NCBI GenBank assembly: GCA_964620425.1
Contig: CAZUGV010000003.1
Span: 124,001 to 188,000, forward strand
Reading direction: 5' to 3'
Length of the DNA stretch: 64,000 nucleotides
DNA from: DASXUG01 sp964620425
GTDB lineage: Bacteria > Pseudomonadota > Gammaproteobacteria > Burkholderiales > Methylophilaceae
Below are positions 8,647 through 17,177 of the stretch, piece after piece. The notes below the pieces were generated by a model, which was given only the letters and a program-made list of their open reading frames with translations, did not search any database and was not told where the DNA came from. Positions within the stretch are counted from its first letter, which is position 1, and every line of letters starts with the position of its first letter. Position numbers and translations under genes: made by a program.

Positions 8647-9570
8647 TTAAGACCTCACTAAGTGACGCGTTAACGCAGTTGCATCAAATTGATTAGTCAC
8701 AAAAAATGGCATACGAAATCCATATTGCTGGCTACACTTGACCAGTGCCTTGCGCTTATCTTGTGCATGTTGTTTAATGCGCTCCAGCAATGCTGGGCGC
8801 ATGAATAAGCTACGCTCCACACCTGATTCCATTTCTCGCACACGCGCAATGCCCCAGCTTGGTATATCCTCAAACTCTGCTTCATCCCAAAGCACGATAG
8901 GTACTAAATCATGCATGGCATACGCACGGTAGGTTTCATGAATGAGCGTCTCAGGTAAATGAAAGTCTGAGATTAGGAACACAAGTGCACGTTTACCTGT
9001 AAGCTTGCTTGCAGACAATGGCAAAGCACTAGCGGAACGTGTCACTGAACGACCAATTGAGAAGAACTGTTGCAATTTCCTGCCAGCTTCCTGTGCTGCT
9101 GTGCTTCGATAAGTAGGCAATAACTCGGTGCTATTTTGCACTTCATCATCACATCCTAGCATTGCAAATGCATCGCCTTGGCGAGTGGCGGACCAAGCAA
9201 TCGACTCAACAATACTCTTAAAAGTAGCTTGTTTGCTTGATTTACCTTTGTATTGCATAGAGCTAGAAACATCGGCAATGGCATATACTTTGATAGCGCT
9301 ACGCTCATAAAATGTACGCACCATTAACTGCTTGGGAATAGCCCTTAAGCTTGCTCGCACATCTAAACGTTTAGGGTCTGGGCACTCTAATAAGGTGGCA
9401 AAACCTGAAAAGTCACTGCCAGCCCCTCTCAGTTTAGTTTTATGTGAGCCAGCTTGAACGCTACGAGAGCGCCATGCAATATGGTAATAAAAATCTTGTG
9501 GGACGCTTTCAAATCTAATACCAATAGGCGGGGTTGAGCTTAACTCGGATAAACTTATTTCATCTTGCAC
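8647..9570 (-). CDS. mxaS: MxaS, DUF58/VWA-like protein
   Basis: 307 residues, soluble. A central VWA-like region has the metal site DVSSSM (about residue 118), preceded by a DUF58-type segment. It follows mxaR by 60 bases; MoxR ATPase and DUF58 protein form the usual cytoplasmic pair of these chaperone systems. In the mxa operon the pair is needed for active methanol dehydrogenase. Confidence 0.9.
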   Translation of the reverse strand: MQDEISLSELSSTPPIGIRFESVPQDFYYHIAWRSRSVQAGSHKTKLRGAGSDFSGFATLLECPDPKRLDVRASLRAIPKQLMVRTFYERSAIKVYAIADVSSSMQYKGKSSKQATFKSIVESIAWSATRQGDAFAMLGCDDEVQNSTELLPTYRSTAAQEAGRKLQQFFSIGRSVTRSASALPLSASKLTGKRALVFLISDFHLPETLIHETYRAYAMHDLVPIVLWDEAEFEDIPSWGIARVREMESGVERSLFMRPALLERIKQHAQDKRKALVKCSQQYGFRMPFFVTNQFDATALTRHLVRS

Positions 9571-9630
9571 GATTTGGAATGACCTGATTTAGGTTAAATG
9601 GAGAATGCGTTTTTTTCATGATTGGACAAG

Positions 9631-10650
9631 TTAAGGCGCAGCAACATTAGCTAATACCGCTTGCAAGAATTGGGGTGCAATTTCTTCACGATGTAACTCA
9701 TACGATGGTGTAAAAAACACTCGATGACCGATGATGCTAGGAAATACCTCACGAATATCATCTGGAGTTAAATAATCACGTCCTTCTAACCATGCCCGAG
9801 TTCTCGCACCTCGCATCAACATGGCCATTCCACGTGGGCTACCACCACCTGCCATCAACTTGGTCATTTCAATATCCATGACTTGAATACCCATTTGCGC
9901 TGGATGACGCAATGCCTGCCAAAGATTAACCGCATAATCTTGCAAGCTAACCTCTGCTCGCACGCTTTCTTGAACCGTTTTTGATACCGAGTTGAGCTGA
10001 TCGTAAGCTACCAAGCCTTTTTCTAAACTACCAATTAGAGCATCAACCTCATAGAAACGGGTATTAAACATCAAATCACGTTGTAGCTCTTTTGCTGCTG
10101 GAGCTTGTATGCCAATTTCCATAAAAAAACGGTCACGTGCAGCGGCGGGCAACTCGAAAGTTTCCTCACGCTCCAATCTGTTTCTGTCAGCGAACACAGT
10201 TAAGTGAGGGAATTCATAATCACGATTAAATGCATTAACGCTGCGTTCAGCCATCAACCTTAAAAGCAAAGCATGCGCTTGTGGCCGTGCACGGTTCATC
10301 TCATTGAAAAAGAAGACCGCCAAATTAGACTCTTCACGTAGTAAAGGACCAGGTTTGACTGCAGCCTGACCTTTTTCATCAATGAACGCATGATATAAAA
10401 AGTCGCTGGGCATTAAGTCAATCGCCCCCTCAATACGCTGATAACCACCACCTAATAATTGTGCTGCAGCACGTAACAGCGTGGTTTTGCCAACCCCAAC
10501 ATCACCTTCAAGTAGTACATGACCACGAGAGAAAATTGCAATGGTTAATGCTCTTACTTGTTTTTCAAGACCTAACACAACACTATTTAAAGCGCTCTCA
10601 AAAGACTTGGCTCTTTCACGCCATTCTTGTAAATTGAGTTGAGTCTGCAT
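9631..10650 (-). CDS. mxaR: MxaR, MoxR-type AAA+ ATPase
   Basis: Start placed at the ATG at 10650 (MQTQLNL), with AAAGG upstream; an upstream in-frame codon at 10704 would add 18 poorly conserved residues. The 339-residue protein has Walker A GDVGVGKTT (about residue 50), Walker B FFFNEMNRARP and sensor segments of MoxR ATPases. MoxR is the founding member of the family and is named from methanol oxidation. It is separated from mxaI by 146 bases that hold a strong hairpin, so it is probably expressed far less than F-J-G-I. Confidence 0.93.
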   Translation of the reverse strand: MQTQLNLQEWRERAKSFESALNSVVLGLEKQVRALTIAIFSRGHVLLEGDVGVGKTTLLRAAAQLLGGGYQRIEGAIDLMPSDFLYHAFIDEKGQAAVKPGPLLREESNLAVFFFNEMNRARPQAHALLLRLMAERSVNAFNRDYEFPHLTVFADRNRLEREETFELPAAARDRFFMEIGIQAPAAKELQRDLMFNTRFYEVDALIGSLEKGLVAYDQLNSVSKTVQESVRAEVSLQDYAVNLWQALRHPAQMGIQVMDIEMTKLMAGGGSPRGMAMLMRGARTRAWLEGRDYLTPDDIREVFPSIIGHRVFFTPSYELHREEIAPQFLQAVLANVAAP

Positions 10651-10737
10651 CGAGTAACCTTTGACTAAATTTAGTATTTGTTGTTTCAAGTAGACTTGAA
10701 GCAACCCACTGAAAAAAAGAATATTTAATAAACTGTA

Positions 10738-10774
10738 TTATGAGGCCGACATTTTTTTGATATCAGCCTCATAA
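10738..10774 (-). promoter_or_regulatory. Perfect hairpin between mxaI and mxaR
   Basis: Arms TTATGAGGC (10738-10746) and GCCTCATAA (10766-10774) form a 9-bp stem. On the transcribed strand it is not followed by a U-run. It lies between abundant structural subunits and low-abundance maturation genes, so partial termination or 3' end protection is plausible. Confidence 0.65.
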
Positions 10775-10796
10775 ATAGGGGGGATAGTAGTAAATT

Positions 10797-11069
10797 TTAT
10801 TTCACGTCGTAAACAAAAGTACCAGTTGATTTTGCATTGGCGATACGTTTTGCATTACGTTCGTCCATTGCTTTAATCGCTTGCTCTTGTTTGCTTAACT
10901 CAGCAGGGTCATGCTTCGGATCATATTTACTACCTTCAACTTTTGCTGGAAAGCCTGGTTTTGGCTCCCAGCAATTACCTGCTTCTTTACATGTTTGACC
11001 ATCGTATGCAAAAGCACTTGATGCTACGAACACGCCAGCAACAGCTATTAATGCTAAGATTCGCTTCAT
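10797..11069 (-). CDS. mxaI: MxaI, methanol dehydrogenase small (beta) subunit
   Basis: 90 residues starting at the ATG at 11069, six bases after AAGGAG; a GTG directly before it is less likely. The signal peptide ends at SSAFA. The mature protein begins YDGQTCKEAGNCWEPKPGFP, the typical beta-subunit start with two cysteines in a short spacing, and continues with a lysine-rich helix (SKYDPKHDPAEL). It binds MxaF in the alpha2-beta2 enzyme in the periplasm. Presence of mxaI confirms the calcium enzyme rather than a lanthanide XoxF system. Confidence 0.97.
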   Translation of the reverse strand: MKRILALIAVAGVFVASSAFAYDGQTCKEAGNCWEPKPGFPAKVEGSKYDPKHDPAELSKQEQAIKAMDERNAKRIANAKSTGTFVYDVK

Positions 11070-11109
11070 CACATTCTCCTTCTTCTAGTTTTCTGGTGCT
11101 TCATTTCAT

Positions 11110-11142
11110 GTATTTGATGTTCACCAGTAACACATCAAATAC
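11110..11142 (-). promoter_or_regulatory. Perfect hairpin between mxaG and mxaI
   Basis: Arms GTATTTGATGT (11110-11120) and ACATCAAATAC (11132-11142) are perfectly complementary over 11 bp. No U-run follows on the transcribed strand. It is similar in size and placement to the F/J and I/R hairpins. Confidence 0.65.
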
Positions 11143-11177
11143 AGTTAATACACTATGTGTACTAAACTCAATAAATA

Positions 11178-11750
11178 CTAATGAGATGCTGCTTGACCTC
11201 CCTTAGCATTCTCATCGTGTTGAAACCGCAGCCATGCCATCACATGGAGAATTTCATCTACTTGCAATCTGCCTTGTTGTGGACCCATCATGCCAGCAGC
11301 GCCCCCATAAATGGTTTCGAATAAACCCTTATCTGTTTCATTTTTCGGATATGTCCAGTAGTCATCTGCTAATGCTGGGCCTAGCTTGCCTTCAGCTAAG
11401 TGACCATGACATCCAGAACAAGCTGTAGAAAAAATGGTATAGCCTTTTTTTACAGCCTCGTCATTACCCCGATAAGCATTTTCGCCAGTTGCCAAAAAAT
11501 GCTTTGCAGCATCTGTAAACACCTCGCCATCCATTGGTTTAGTTTCTAAAACATCACCAGAAATTGTTCCTCTGAACTCCAACGGAGGGCCAAATGTTTT
11601 GCTAGATGCAGCAGTTTGCATAGCTTCTGATTTGGTTTGACCTGATGTTGAATCACCTTTCGCTCCACAAGCTACAATCATAAGACTAGCTATGGTCGCA
11701 CCTGCCAAACTCAATTTAATTACTCTTCTGTTTGTATAAGAAGCCTTCAT
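11178..11750 (-). CDS. mxaG: MxaG, cytochrome cL, electron acceptor of methanol dehydrogenase
   Basis: 190 residues with one c-type haem site CSGCH (about residues 111-115) and a candidate axial Met in GAAGMMGPQ (about 155). It accepts electrons from PQQ in MxaF/MxaI. The N-terminal export signal ends in MIVAC at residue 28, which fits a lipobox (Ile-Val-Ala-Cys), followed by a low-complexity Gly/Ser/Thr linker. This would make it a membrane-tethered lipoprotein, unlike the soluble cytochrome cL described in other methylotrophs. It lies between mxaJ and mxaI as usual. Confidence 0.94.
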   Translation of the reverse strand: MKASYTNRRVIKLSLAGATIASLMIVACGAKGDSTSGQTKSEAMQTAASSKTFGPPLEFRGTISGDVLETKPMDGEVFTDAAKHFLATGENAYRGNDEAVKKGYTIFSTACSGCHGHLAEGKLGPALADDYWTYPKNETDKGLFETIYGGAAGMMGPQQGRLQVDEILHVMAWLRFQHDENAKGGQAASH

Positions 11751-11799
11751 ACTTTTCTGTCCTTACTTTCTGATTTAGTTAATTGTTGATCTTTATCAA

Positions 11800-12627
11800 T
11801 TAGTTAAGTGGCAACATTGCAATACCTTCGCGTTTTAAAATTGATTCGAGCTCATTTGAGGATTGATCAATCGCCTTGTTTATCTCATCTCTTAACTCAG
11901 TATTGCCTTTTCGTACCCCCATGACCACTTCGTAGTGCATGGGAATTTTTTGTCCATTCGATTTTTTTGCCGTATCTTTAACCACTACCATTTTTAAGTC
12001 AGGTTTTGCTTTGACATATCTTGCCGCCTCTGGAGACCACAACATTGCAGCATGCAAGTGCATAGTCTCTACATCATTGACTAAACGAGATGGTTCAACT
12101 CGGATGTAACGATTTCTTGTGGATTGAAAATTTTGGATTTCAGTGAAGTAATCAAACATATCGTCAAATCGATTGATCTGTAGCAACATATTTTTACCTG
12201 GACTATCAGGCATCACACCGATTCTAAATGTGCGTTCTTTTAGAAATGGGTGATCCCATGAATCGATATCAATTTCTCGGTCTTTCCTTGTAATAAATAC
12301 ATATGCGGATTTGTAATATGGCTTGGTCGCTAATAGACGTGGATCATTAGCATCTGCCCCTATCACGACATCACATTTATTCTCATCTAGGTTTTTACCC
12401 ACCAGCATGGCATTTGACCACCAAACAAAATTAGCATTTTTGCCCATTTTTTTTGCAATAACCTTTGCAATGTCATTCTCGAAGCCTTCTTGGCTATCAT
12501 TTGAAAATGGCATTTCATTTTTTCCTGCACATATATTTAAATCAGCAGCCAAAACTTGTGCAGTAAATATTGACGCGATACTTGCCAACAAAGCACTTAC
12601 AATCACCTTACAATTTACATTTCGCAT
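11800..12627 (-). CDS. mxaJ: MxaJ, periplasmic binding-protein-like component
   Basis: 275 residues with a signal peptide (AQVLAADLN) and a solute-binding protein family 3 fold (CAGKNEMPFSNDSQEGFENDI near the mature N-terminus). In methylotrophs MxaJ is needed for methanol dehydrogenase assembly and has been found with the enzyme. No transport genes of its kind are nearby, consistent with a chaperone-like role. It follows mxaF with a hairpin in the 108-base gap. Confidence 0.95.
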   Translation of the reverse strand: MRNVNCKVIVSALLASIASIFTAQVLAADLNICAGKNEMPFSNDSQEGFENDIAKVIAKKMGKNANFVWWSNAMLVGKNLDENKCDVVIGADANDPRLLATKPYYKSAYVFITRKDREIDIDSWDHPFLKERTFRIGVMPDSPGKNMLLQINRFDDMFDYFTEIQNFQSTRNRYIRVEPSRLVNDVETMHLHAAMLWSPEAARYVKAKPDLKMVVVKDTAKKSNGQKIPMHYEVVMGVRKGNTELRDEINKAIDQSSNELESILKREGIAMLPLN

Positions 12628-12665
12628 ACAGAGAACAACCTCAAAGTAATGTTCATTTATTTAAG

Positions 12666-12697
12666 ATTTCTGGCACATATTGCTACGTGCCAGAAAT
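12666..12697 (-). promoter_or_regulatory. Perfect hairpin between mxaF and mxaJ
   Basis: Arms ATTTCTGGCAC (12666-12676) and GTGCCAGAAAT (12687-12697) form a perfect 11-bp stem with a 10-base loop. The transcribed strand continues CTTAAATAAATG without a U-tract. Likely a 3' stabiliser or partial terminator that keeps mxaF mRNA above downstream genes. Confidence 0.7.
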
Positions 12698-12735
12698 GAT
12701 TACTTGCAACTTAAATTACTAGGTATTGCCAGCAA

Positions 12736-14532
12736 TTACAGACTAAAGACCATCAAACCACCACCCATTTGGGTGTGATGCTGAAGCTCTTTAAATGCAC
12801 CTACAGCACCCAAACCAGCACTTGGGTCGGTTAAGTCGAACACCAGACCAACACCAGGCCAACCGCCAACACCGTACATGCTGCCAACGTATTGCTTGCC
12901 TTTAAACGCGTAAGTCATTGGTGATCCAATACCGCCAGAAGGCATCTTGAATTTCCATAACTCTTTTCCGTCTTTGTTATCTAATGCTTTTAGGTAACCA
13001 TCAAGTGTTGCGTACCAAACCAAGCCGCCCTTGGTGTACAAAGTGCCGCCCCAAGCTGAGAATTTCTCCCACTTAGTCCATTTTTCTTTACCTGTAGTTA
13101 AGTCAAATGCACGAACTTGCCCCATTTCTTTCTTGGTAGGACCATTGGGGCCAGGGTACATCGCGAGTGTTGCACCCACGAAGAATTGACCTGCACGGTA
13201 TGGCAACATGAACGGCTCCCAATCCATACAGATGTGGTTCAAACCAGCATATAGAGTACGGCTTTCAGGATCGTAAGAGTCAACACCTTGGTTGTGGAAC
13301 CCCATCGCTGAAGGGCAGATGTTTGTACCTTTGTGGTCCATACGTGTTGAGAACTCTGGATCACGTACTGGTGTACCTGATTTCAAATCCACTTTTTTGA
13401 ACACATTAACTGCTGGGTCAACTTTTTCTGCCACAATCAATTTGCCGTTTTCGCGGTTCAATGTGTAGAGAATGCCGTTACGGTCAATATGACTTAACAA
13501 CGGAGTCATTTTGCCGTTAACTGGTTGATCCGTTAATACCATTTGGTTCACACCAGCAAAGTCCCACTCATCATGAGGTGTCTTTTGGTAACCCCATTTC
13601 GCCATGCCTGTGTCCAAGTCACGACCCCAAATAGTCATTGTCCATTTGTTATCACCAGGGCGCATGGTTTCGTTCCATGGTGCTGGGTTGCCTGAACCGT
13701 AGTAGAACAAGTTCAATTTAGGATCGTAAGCATACCAACCCCAGTTTGTACCACCACCAATTTTCCAAGCATCGCCTTCCCATGTTTTAGTACCAAGGCC
13801 AAATTGACCGTAGTGTGGGTTAGCACTGTTGAAGTCTTTTGCTAAACGGATAGATTCGTCTGAACCTGTCGCAAATGCTCGCCATTTCAACTCACCTGTT
13901 TTTAAGTCAAGCGCATTAACAGCACCGCGAACACCCAATTCAGCACCAGAACAACCTATTAAAACAGTATCTTTCGCAACGAATGGCGCCTGTGTCAATG
14001 TTTGACCCACTTTAGGGTCGCACATTTCGACTTCCCAGTTGACTTTGCCTGTATTAGCATCCAACGCTAAAACATGACCATTTGCTTGTTTCTTAACAAT
14101 TTGGCCTGCGCCGTAAGCTAAACCACGGTCAACCACGTCACAGCACATCACCGCTTTGGTTGATGCGTCTTGTTTTGGTTTATGTTGCCAAACAATTTTG
14201 CCTGGATCATTTAAATTAACTGCGTATGTATTGTTTGGGAAAGCTGAGTGGATGTACATCATGTCACCAATCACCAATGGCGCACCTTCGTGACCATTCA
14301 ACACCCCTGTAGAGAATGACCATGCAGCTTTAACATTTTTTACGTTTGACTTGTTAATTTGTGCTAAAGGGCTGTTGTGTTGACTATAATAGCCGCCAGT
14401 TGCTACAGGCCAGTTTTCTGTATCTGCCAATGCTTTATCTAAATCAGCATCCGCAAATGCCAACCCAGAAGCAACAGTAAATACACCGCCAACCAACGCG
14501 GCTAATTTACCGCTTGTTGAAATGACTTTCAT
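12736..14532 (-). CDS. mxaF: MxaF, calcium/PQQ-dependent methanol dehydrogenase large subunit
   Basis: 598 residues. The signal peptide ends at GLAFA (about residue 27). The body is an eight-bladed PQQ propeller with tryptophan docking segments. The vicinal cysteines that stack on PQQ are in AVMCCDVVDRG (about 130-131), and the catalytic Asp is in HDEWDFAGVNQ (about 330). Two residues after the catalytic Asp stands Ala, the calcium-enzyme signature; lanthanide XoxF enzymes carry Asp there. It oxidises methanol to formaldehyde in the periplasm. The RBS AGGAG lies 8 bases before the ATG. It is the first gene of the operon, transcribed divergently from the sensor kinase. Confidence 0.98.
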   Translation of the reverse strand: MKVISTSGKLAALVGGVFTVASGLAFADADLDKALADTENWPVATGGYYSQHNSPLAQINKSNVKNVKAAWSFSTGVLNGHEGAPLVIGDMMYIHSAFPNNTYAVNLNDPGKIVWQHKPKQDASTKAVMCCDVVDRGLAYGAGQIVKKQANGHVLALDANTGKVNWEVEMCDPKVGQTLTQAPFVAKDTVLIGCSGAELGVRGAVNALDLKTGELKWRAFATGSDESIRLAKDFNSANPHYGQFGLGTKTWEGDAWKIGGGTNWGWYAYDPKLNLFYYGSGNPAPWNETMRPGDNKWTMTIWGRDLDTGMAKWGYQKTPHDEWDFAGVNQMVLTDQPVNGKMTPLLSHIDRNGILYTLNRENGKLIVAEKVDPAVNVFKKVDLKSGTPVRDPEFSTRMDHKGTNICPSAMGFHNQGVDSYDPESRTLYAGLNHICMDWEPFMLPYRAGQFFVGATLAMYPGPNGPTKKEMGQVRAFDLTTGKEKWTKWEKFSAWGGTLYTKGGLVWYATLDGYLKALDNKDGKELWKFKMPSGGIGSPMTYAFKGKQYVGSMYGVGGWPGVGLVFDLTDPSAGLGAVGAFKELQHHTQMGGGLMVFSL

Positions 14533-14611
14533 CTGTGTTCTCCTAATCTTATGAATAATAAATAACTATAGCGAGAGCCACCGGCATCCCCCCGAACGCC
14601 CGTAACTAACG

Positions 14612-14675
14612 ATTGCAATTATTAACAATTTGTAACAATTGCAATGCATGAATTATTCCTTTTAATGCATTCATG
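14612..14675. promoter_or_regulatory. Two adjacent palindromes in the mxaF / sensor kinase divergent promoter region
   Basis: The 271-base gap between mxaF and the kinase contains ATTGCAATT (14612-14620) inverted as AATTGCAAT (14637-14645), enclosing two AACAATT units. Immediately next to it CATGAAT (14647-14653) is inverted as ATTCATG (14669-14675). These are good candidates for binding sites of the response regulator at 16525 or another mxa activator. No clear sigma-70 boxes could be fixed with confidence. Confidence 0.55.
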
Positions 14676-14803
14676 TTTTCACTGCCAGAATAATGAACAC
14701 AAAGGGAAAAGTTCACTTATCAATTGGCAATATTCAACCTTATACTGCGCCATTGAATTTTTAGAGAGTAGATTTGCGATGCTGATGACTCGCACTGTTA
14801 CCA

Positions 14804-16126
14804 ATGAAACAATTAAGCGTAAGACATAAAGATTTCATAGTTGTAGTTGTAGGTGTTTTGGTCACTTACACGCTCTCTGTAAGTTTCAACCTAGCTGAGG
14901 CACTTAGCCGCGCCCTTGTAAAGTATGAAGAGGTTCAACTAGATGAAATTACGTTGACGCTTTTCTTTTTGGCTTTCTTATGTATTTGGTATTCGAATCG
15001 TCGGGTCAAAGAGTTGGTGTTAGAAACCAACTTAAGAAAACAAGTGGAAAGCCATTTGCAAAATAGCCAGCAATTATACAAAACACTTTTTGATGGGGAC
15101 TTGACTGGTAATTGTGTGATGCGCATAAATGGTGACATATTGATGTCAAATTTTGCTTTTAAACGAATTTGCAACTTATCTAGTCACACAAAAAATGTGC
15201 AACCTCTGTTTGACTTTGATTGGCAAATGTTTACGTCGGAGCTATCACTCAAAAGAGAAATCAATCATACAAAGTTAAAAGTTATCCAATCAGACAATTC
15301 ACCATGTTATGTTATAGCACGTTTCATTTACATCAAATCTGGGTTTGAGTTGCAAAATGAATCGACACTCACTCCGCAAATTCACCTTTATCTAGTAGAT
15401 ATTACAGAACAGTGTTTGGCTGAACATGATTTAGATAGAACGTTAAAAGAAAATCAATACCTAGCAAGGCACGCTATACATATTCAAGAAAAAGAGCGTA
15501 AATTTATCGCCCAAGAAATACACGATGAAACTGGTCAATATCTCACGTCTATCCGTATGGATGCATTGGCAATTCAGAAATCCGATCTAAATAAAGCGAT
15601 TGAAATTGCCACACGTATTGCTTCAAATACTGGGCATGTGCAGAAAACCATTCACGCTTTAATTAAACAGCTACGGCCAATTGCACTGAACTCACAGGGG
15701 CTTGCAGAGGCCATTAAACAACTTGCTCAGGATTGGCGGCAACATAATCATAGCACTTACTTTGAACTTGACTTGGGACTGGACGATTATGCTTTCTCAG
15801 AAGATATTAACATCGTTGCCTTCCGCATAGTACAGGAGTCTCTAACGAATATTTCCAAGCATACCAATGCTTCATATGTGCGGGTTAAAGTGGGTATTAC
15901 GATTATTGAAAGTCAACAAACTTTGGTCATCGAAGTTCAGGACAATGGCAAGGGAATTAACTTTAAAAAACCAAATGGATTAGGGCTTGTCGGCATGCGT
16001 GAGCGCGTTGAATCCCTTTGTGGAAAGTTTTCCATCGACAGTGAAAAAAATATTGGCACAACGATTATTTCGCACATTCCAATTCCAGCAGTAAGCATTT
16101 CTTCACCAGAACAGTTATTTAATTAA
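14804..16126 (+). CDS. NarL-type sensor histidine kinase divergent from mxaF
   Basis: 440 residues: two membrane segments (about 11-30 and 45-62) enclosing a very short periplasmic loop, a PAS-like region, a HisKA_3 domain with the phosphorylatable His in EIHDETGQYL (about 240) and an HATPase domain (DNGKGINF, GLGLVGMRERVE). The very short external loop suggests that the signal is sensed in the membrane or cytoplasm. With the response regulator at 16525 it makes a two-component system comparable in position to mxaY/mxaX-type regulators of other methylotrophs. No strong RBS precedes the chosen ATG. Confidence 0.88.
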   Translation: MKQLSVRHKDFIVVVVGVLVTYTLSVSFNLAEALSRALVKYEEVQLDEITLTLFFLAFLCIWYSNRRVKELVLETNLRKQVESHLQNSQQLYKTLFDGDLTGNCVMRINGDILMSNFAFKRICNLSSHTKNVQPLFDFDWQMFTSELSLKREINHTKLKVIQSDNSPCYVIARFIYIKSGFELQNESTLTPQIHLYLVDITEQCLAEHDLDRTLKENQYLARHAIHIQEKERKFIAQEIHDETGQYLTSIRMDALAIQKSDLNKAIEIATRIASNTGHVQKTIHALIKQLRPIALNSQGLAEAIKQLAQDWRQHNHSTYFELDLGLDDYAFSEDINIVAFRIVQESLTNISKHTNASYVRVKVGITIIESQQTLVIEVQDNGKGINFKKPNGLGLVGMRERVESLCGKFSIDSEKNIGTTIISHIPIPAVSISSPEQLFN

Positions 16127-16143
16127 CAAGAGGGCATATCATC

Positions 16144-16521
16144 ATGAAAAGTATACTTTTTAAATCGTTTAGTTGTTTTTTGATCTTCTGTGCGGTTGCA
16201 CTCAATGCTAATGCACTTACTATTCAAGATACTGAACATGCTTTTCTAAAAAAATATAGTGGTCAAAGCAAGGATTTTATTACGCAAAACTTAGGTAAGC
16301 CGAATAAAGTGGAAATAGCTGTTAAACCACAAAATGCTGAAGATGTGCTCAAAGAGCAGCAAGTTGAGCTATCTAATTCGGACAAAAAGGAAATGATAGA
16401 AATGTGGTATTACGACACCAAAATTCAGTACGCACCTAATAAATCATTCAGTCAGGCAGAGTTAACCTTCGTAAATAATAAATGCGTCAACATCACTTTA
16501 GCCAACAAGAGCAAAAAGTAA
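16144..16521 (+). CDS. Small exported protein between kinase and regulator (BamE/SmpA-like?)
   Basis: 125 residues with a signal peptide (cleavage near NANA-LT, about residue 24). The motif DFITQNLGKPNKVE followed by a beta-strand region with EMWYYD and AELTFVNNKC resembles small outer-membrane lipoprotein-like BamE/SmpA folds, though no lipobox is seen. It lies 17 bases after the kinase and 3 bases before the response regulator, so it is certainly co-transcribed. A periplasmic accessory role in signalling is possible but not shown. Confidence 0.7.
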   Translation: MKSILFKSFSCFLIFCAVALNANALTIQDTEHAFLKKYSGQSKDFITQNLGKPNKVEIAVKPQNAEDVLKEQQVELSNSDKKEMIEMWYYDTKIQYAPNKSFSQAELTFVNNKCVNITLANKSKK

Positions 16522-16524
16522 ACT

Positions 16525-17163
16525 ATGACGAAAATTTTAATTGCTGATGATCATATCGTATTAAGAAAAGGTTTACGAACCCTACTTGAGCAGTCTGCCT
16601 ATTCTGTAGTAGGCGAGGCACAAAATGGAGAAGAAGCCTGCTTAATGTATGAAAAACTGCATCCAGACTTAATGATTTTAGATTTGGATATGCCTAGCAT
16701 GAGTGGGCTAGATGCCCTAAAGCGTATTATTCAGCGTAATGAGAATGCTCGTATTTTAATTTTAAGCATGCATGACGAATGTGTATACGCAAGCCGCGCG
16801 CTACAAGCTGGTGCCAAAGGATTTGTCACCAAAACCGACCCTCCAGAAATTATTCTAGAAGCGATTCAAAAAATCATGAAAGGTGGGCGCTATATCAATG
16901 CTGAGTTGGCGCTAAATCTTTCCATGTTTAATCTTGAACAAGGCGGGAATCCCATCAAAAAGCTATCGCCAAGAGAGTTTGAAGTGTTTAAACGGATTGC
17001 CGAGGGCGGCACACTTACAAGCATTGCCAATCAAATGCATATTGGCTACAAAACCGTTGCAAATATTCAAACCAGTGTACGCCAAAAGCTTGGTGTTGAA
17101 ACTACAGGTCAGCTGGTGCATATCGCCACGCGCTATAGCGTAATTAAGCAAGTAGATATGTAA
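16525..17163 (+). CDS. NarL/FixJ-family response regulator (MxaB/MxaX-like)
   Basis: 212 residues: receiver domain with acidic pocket DD (8-9), phospho-acceptor Asp53 in ILDLDMP and Lys about 104, then a LuxR-type HTH (KKLSPREFEVFKRIAEG ... YKTVANIQ). It is the cognate partner of the kinase at 14804. Its position beside the mxa operon makes it the best candidate for the transcriptional activator of mxaF, as MxaB/MxaX do elsewhere; the exact orthologue name is left open. Confidence 0.9.
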   Translation: MTKILIADDHIVLRKGLRTLLEQSAYSVVGEAQNGEEACLMYEKLHPDLMILDLDMPSMSGLDALKRIIQRNENARILILSMHDECVYASRALQAGAKGFVTKTDPPEIILEAIQKIMKGGRYINAELALNLSMFNLEQGGNPIKKLSPREFEVFKRIAEGGTLTSIANQMHIGYKTVANIQTSVRQKLGVETTGQLVHIATRYSVIKQVDM

Positions 17164-17177
17164 TTTCAAGAGAGATT

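Noticed and set aside
10738..12697. mxa hairpins as ordinary rho-independent terminators
   Set aside because: None is followed by a U-run on the transcribed strand, and genes continue in the same operon; they are reported as regulatory hairpins instead.
12736..14532. Possibility that the dehydrogenase is a lanthanide XoxF
   Set aside because: The residue two positions after the catalytic Asp is Ala (DFAG), and mxaI and mxaG with the calcium insertion genes are present, so it is MxaF.
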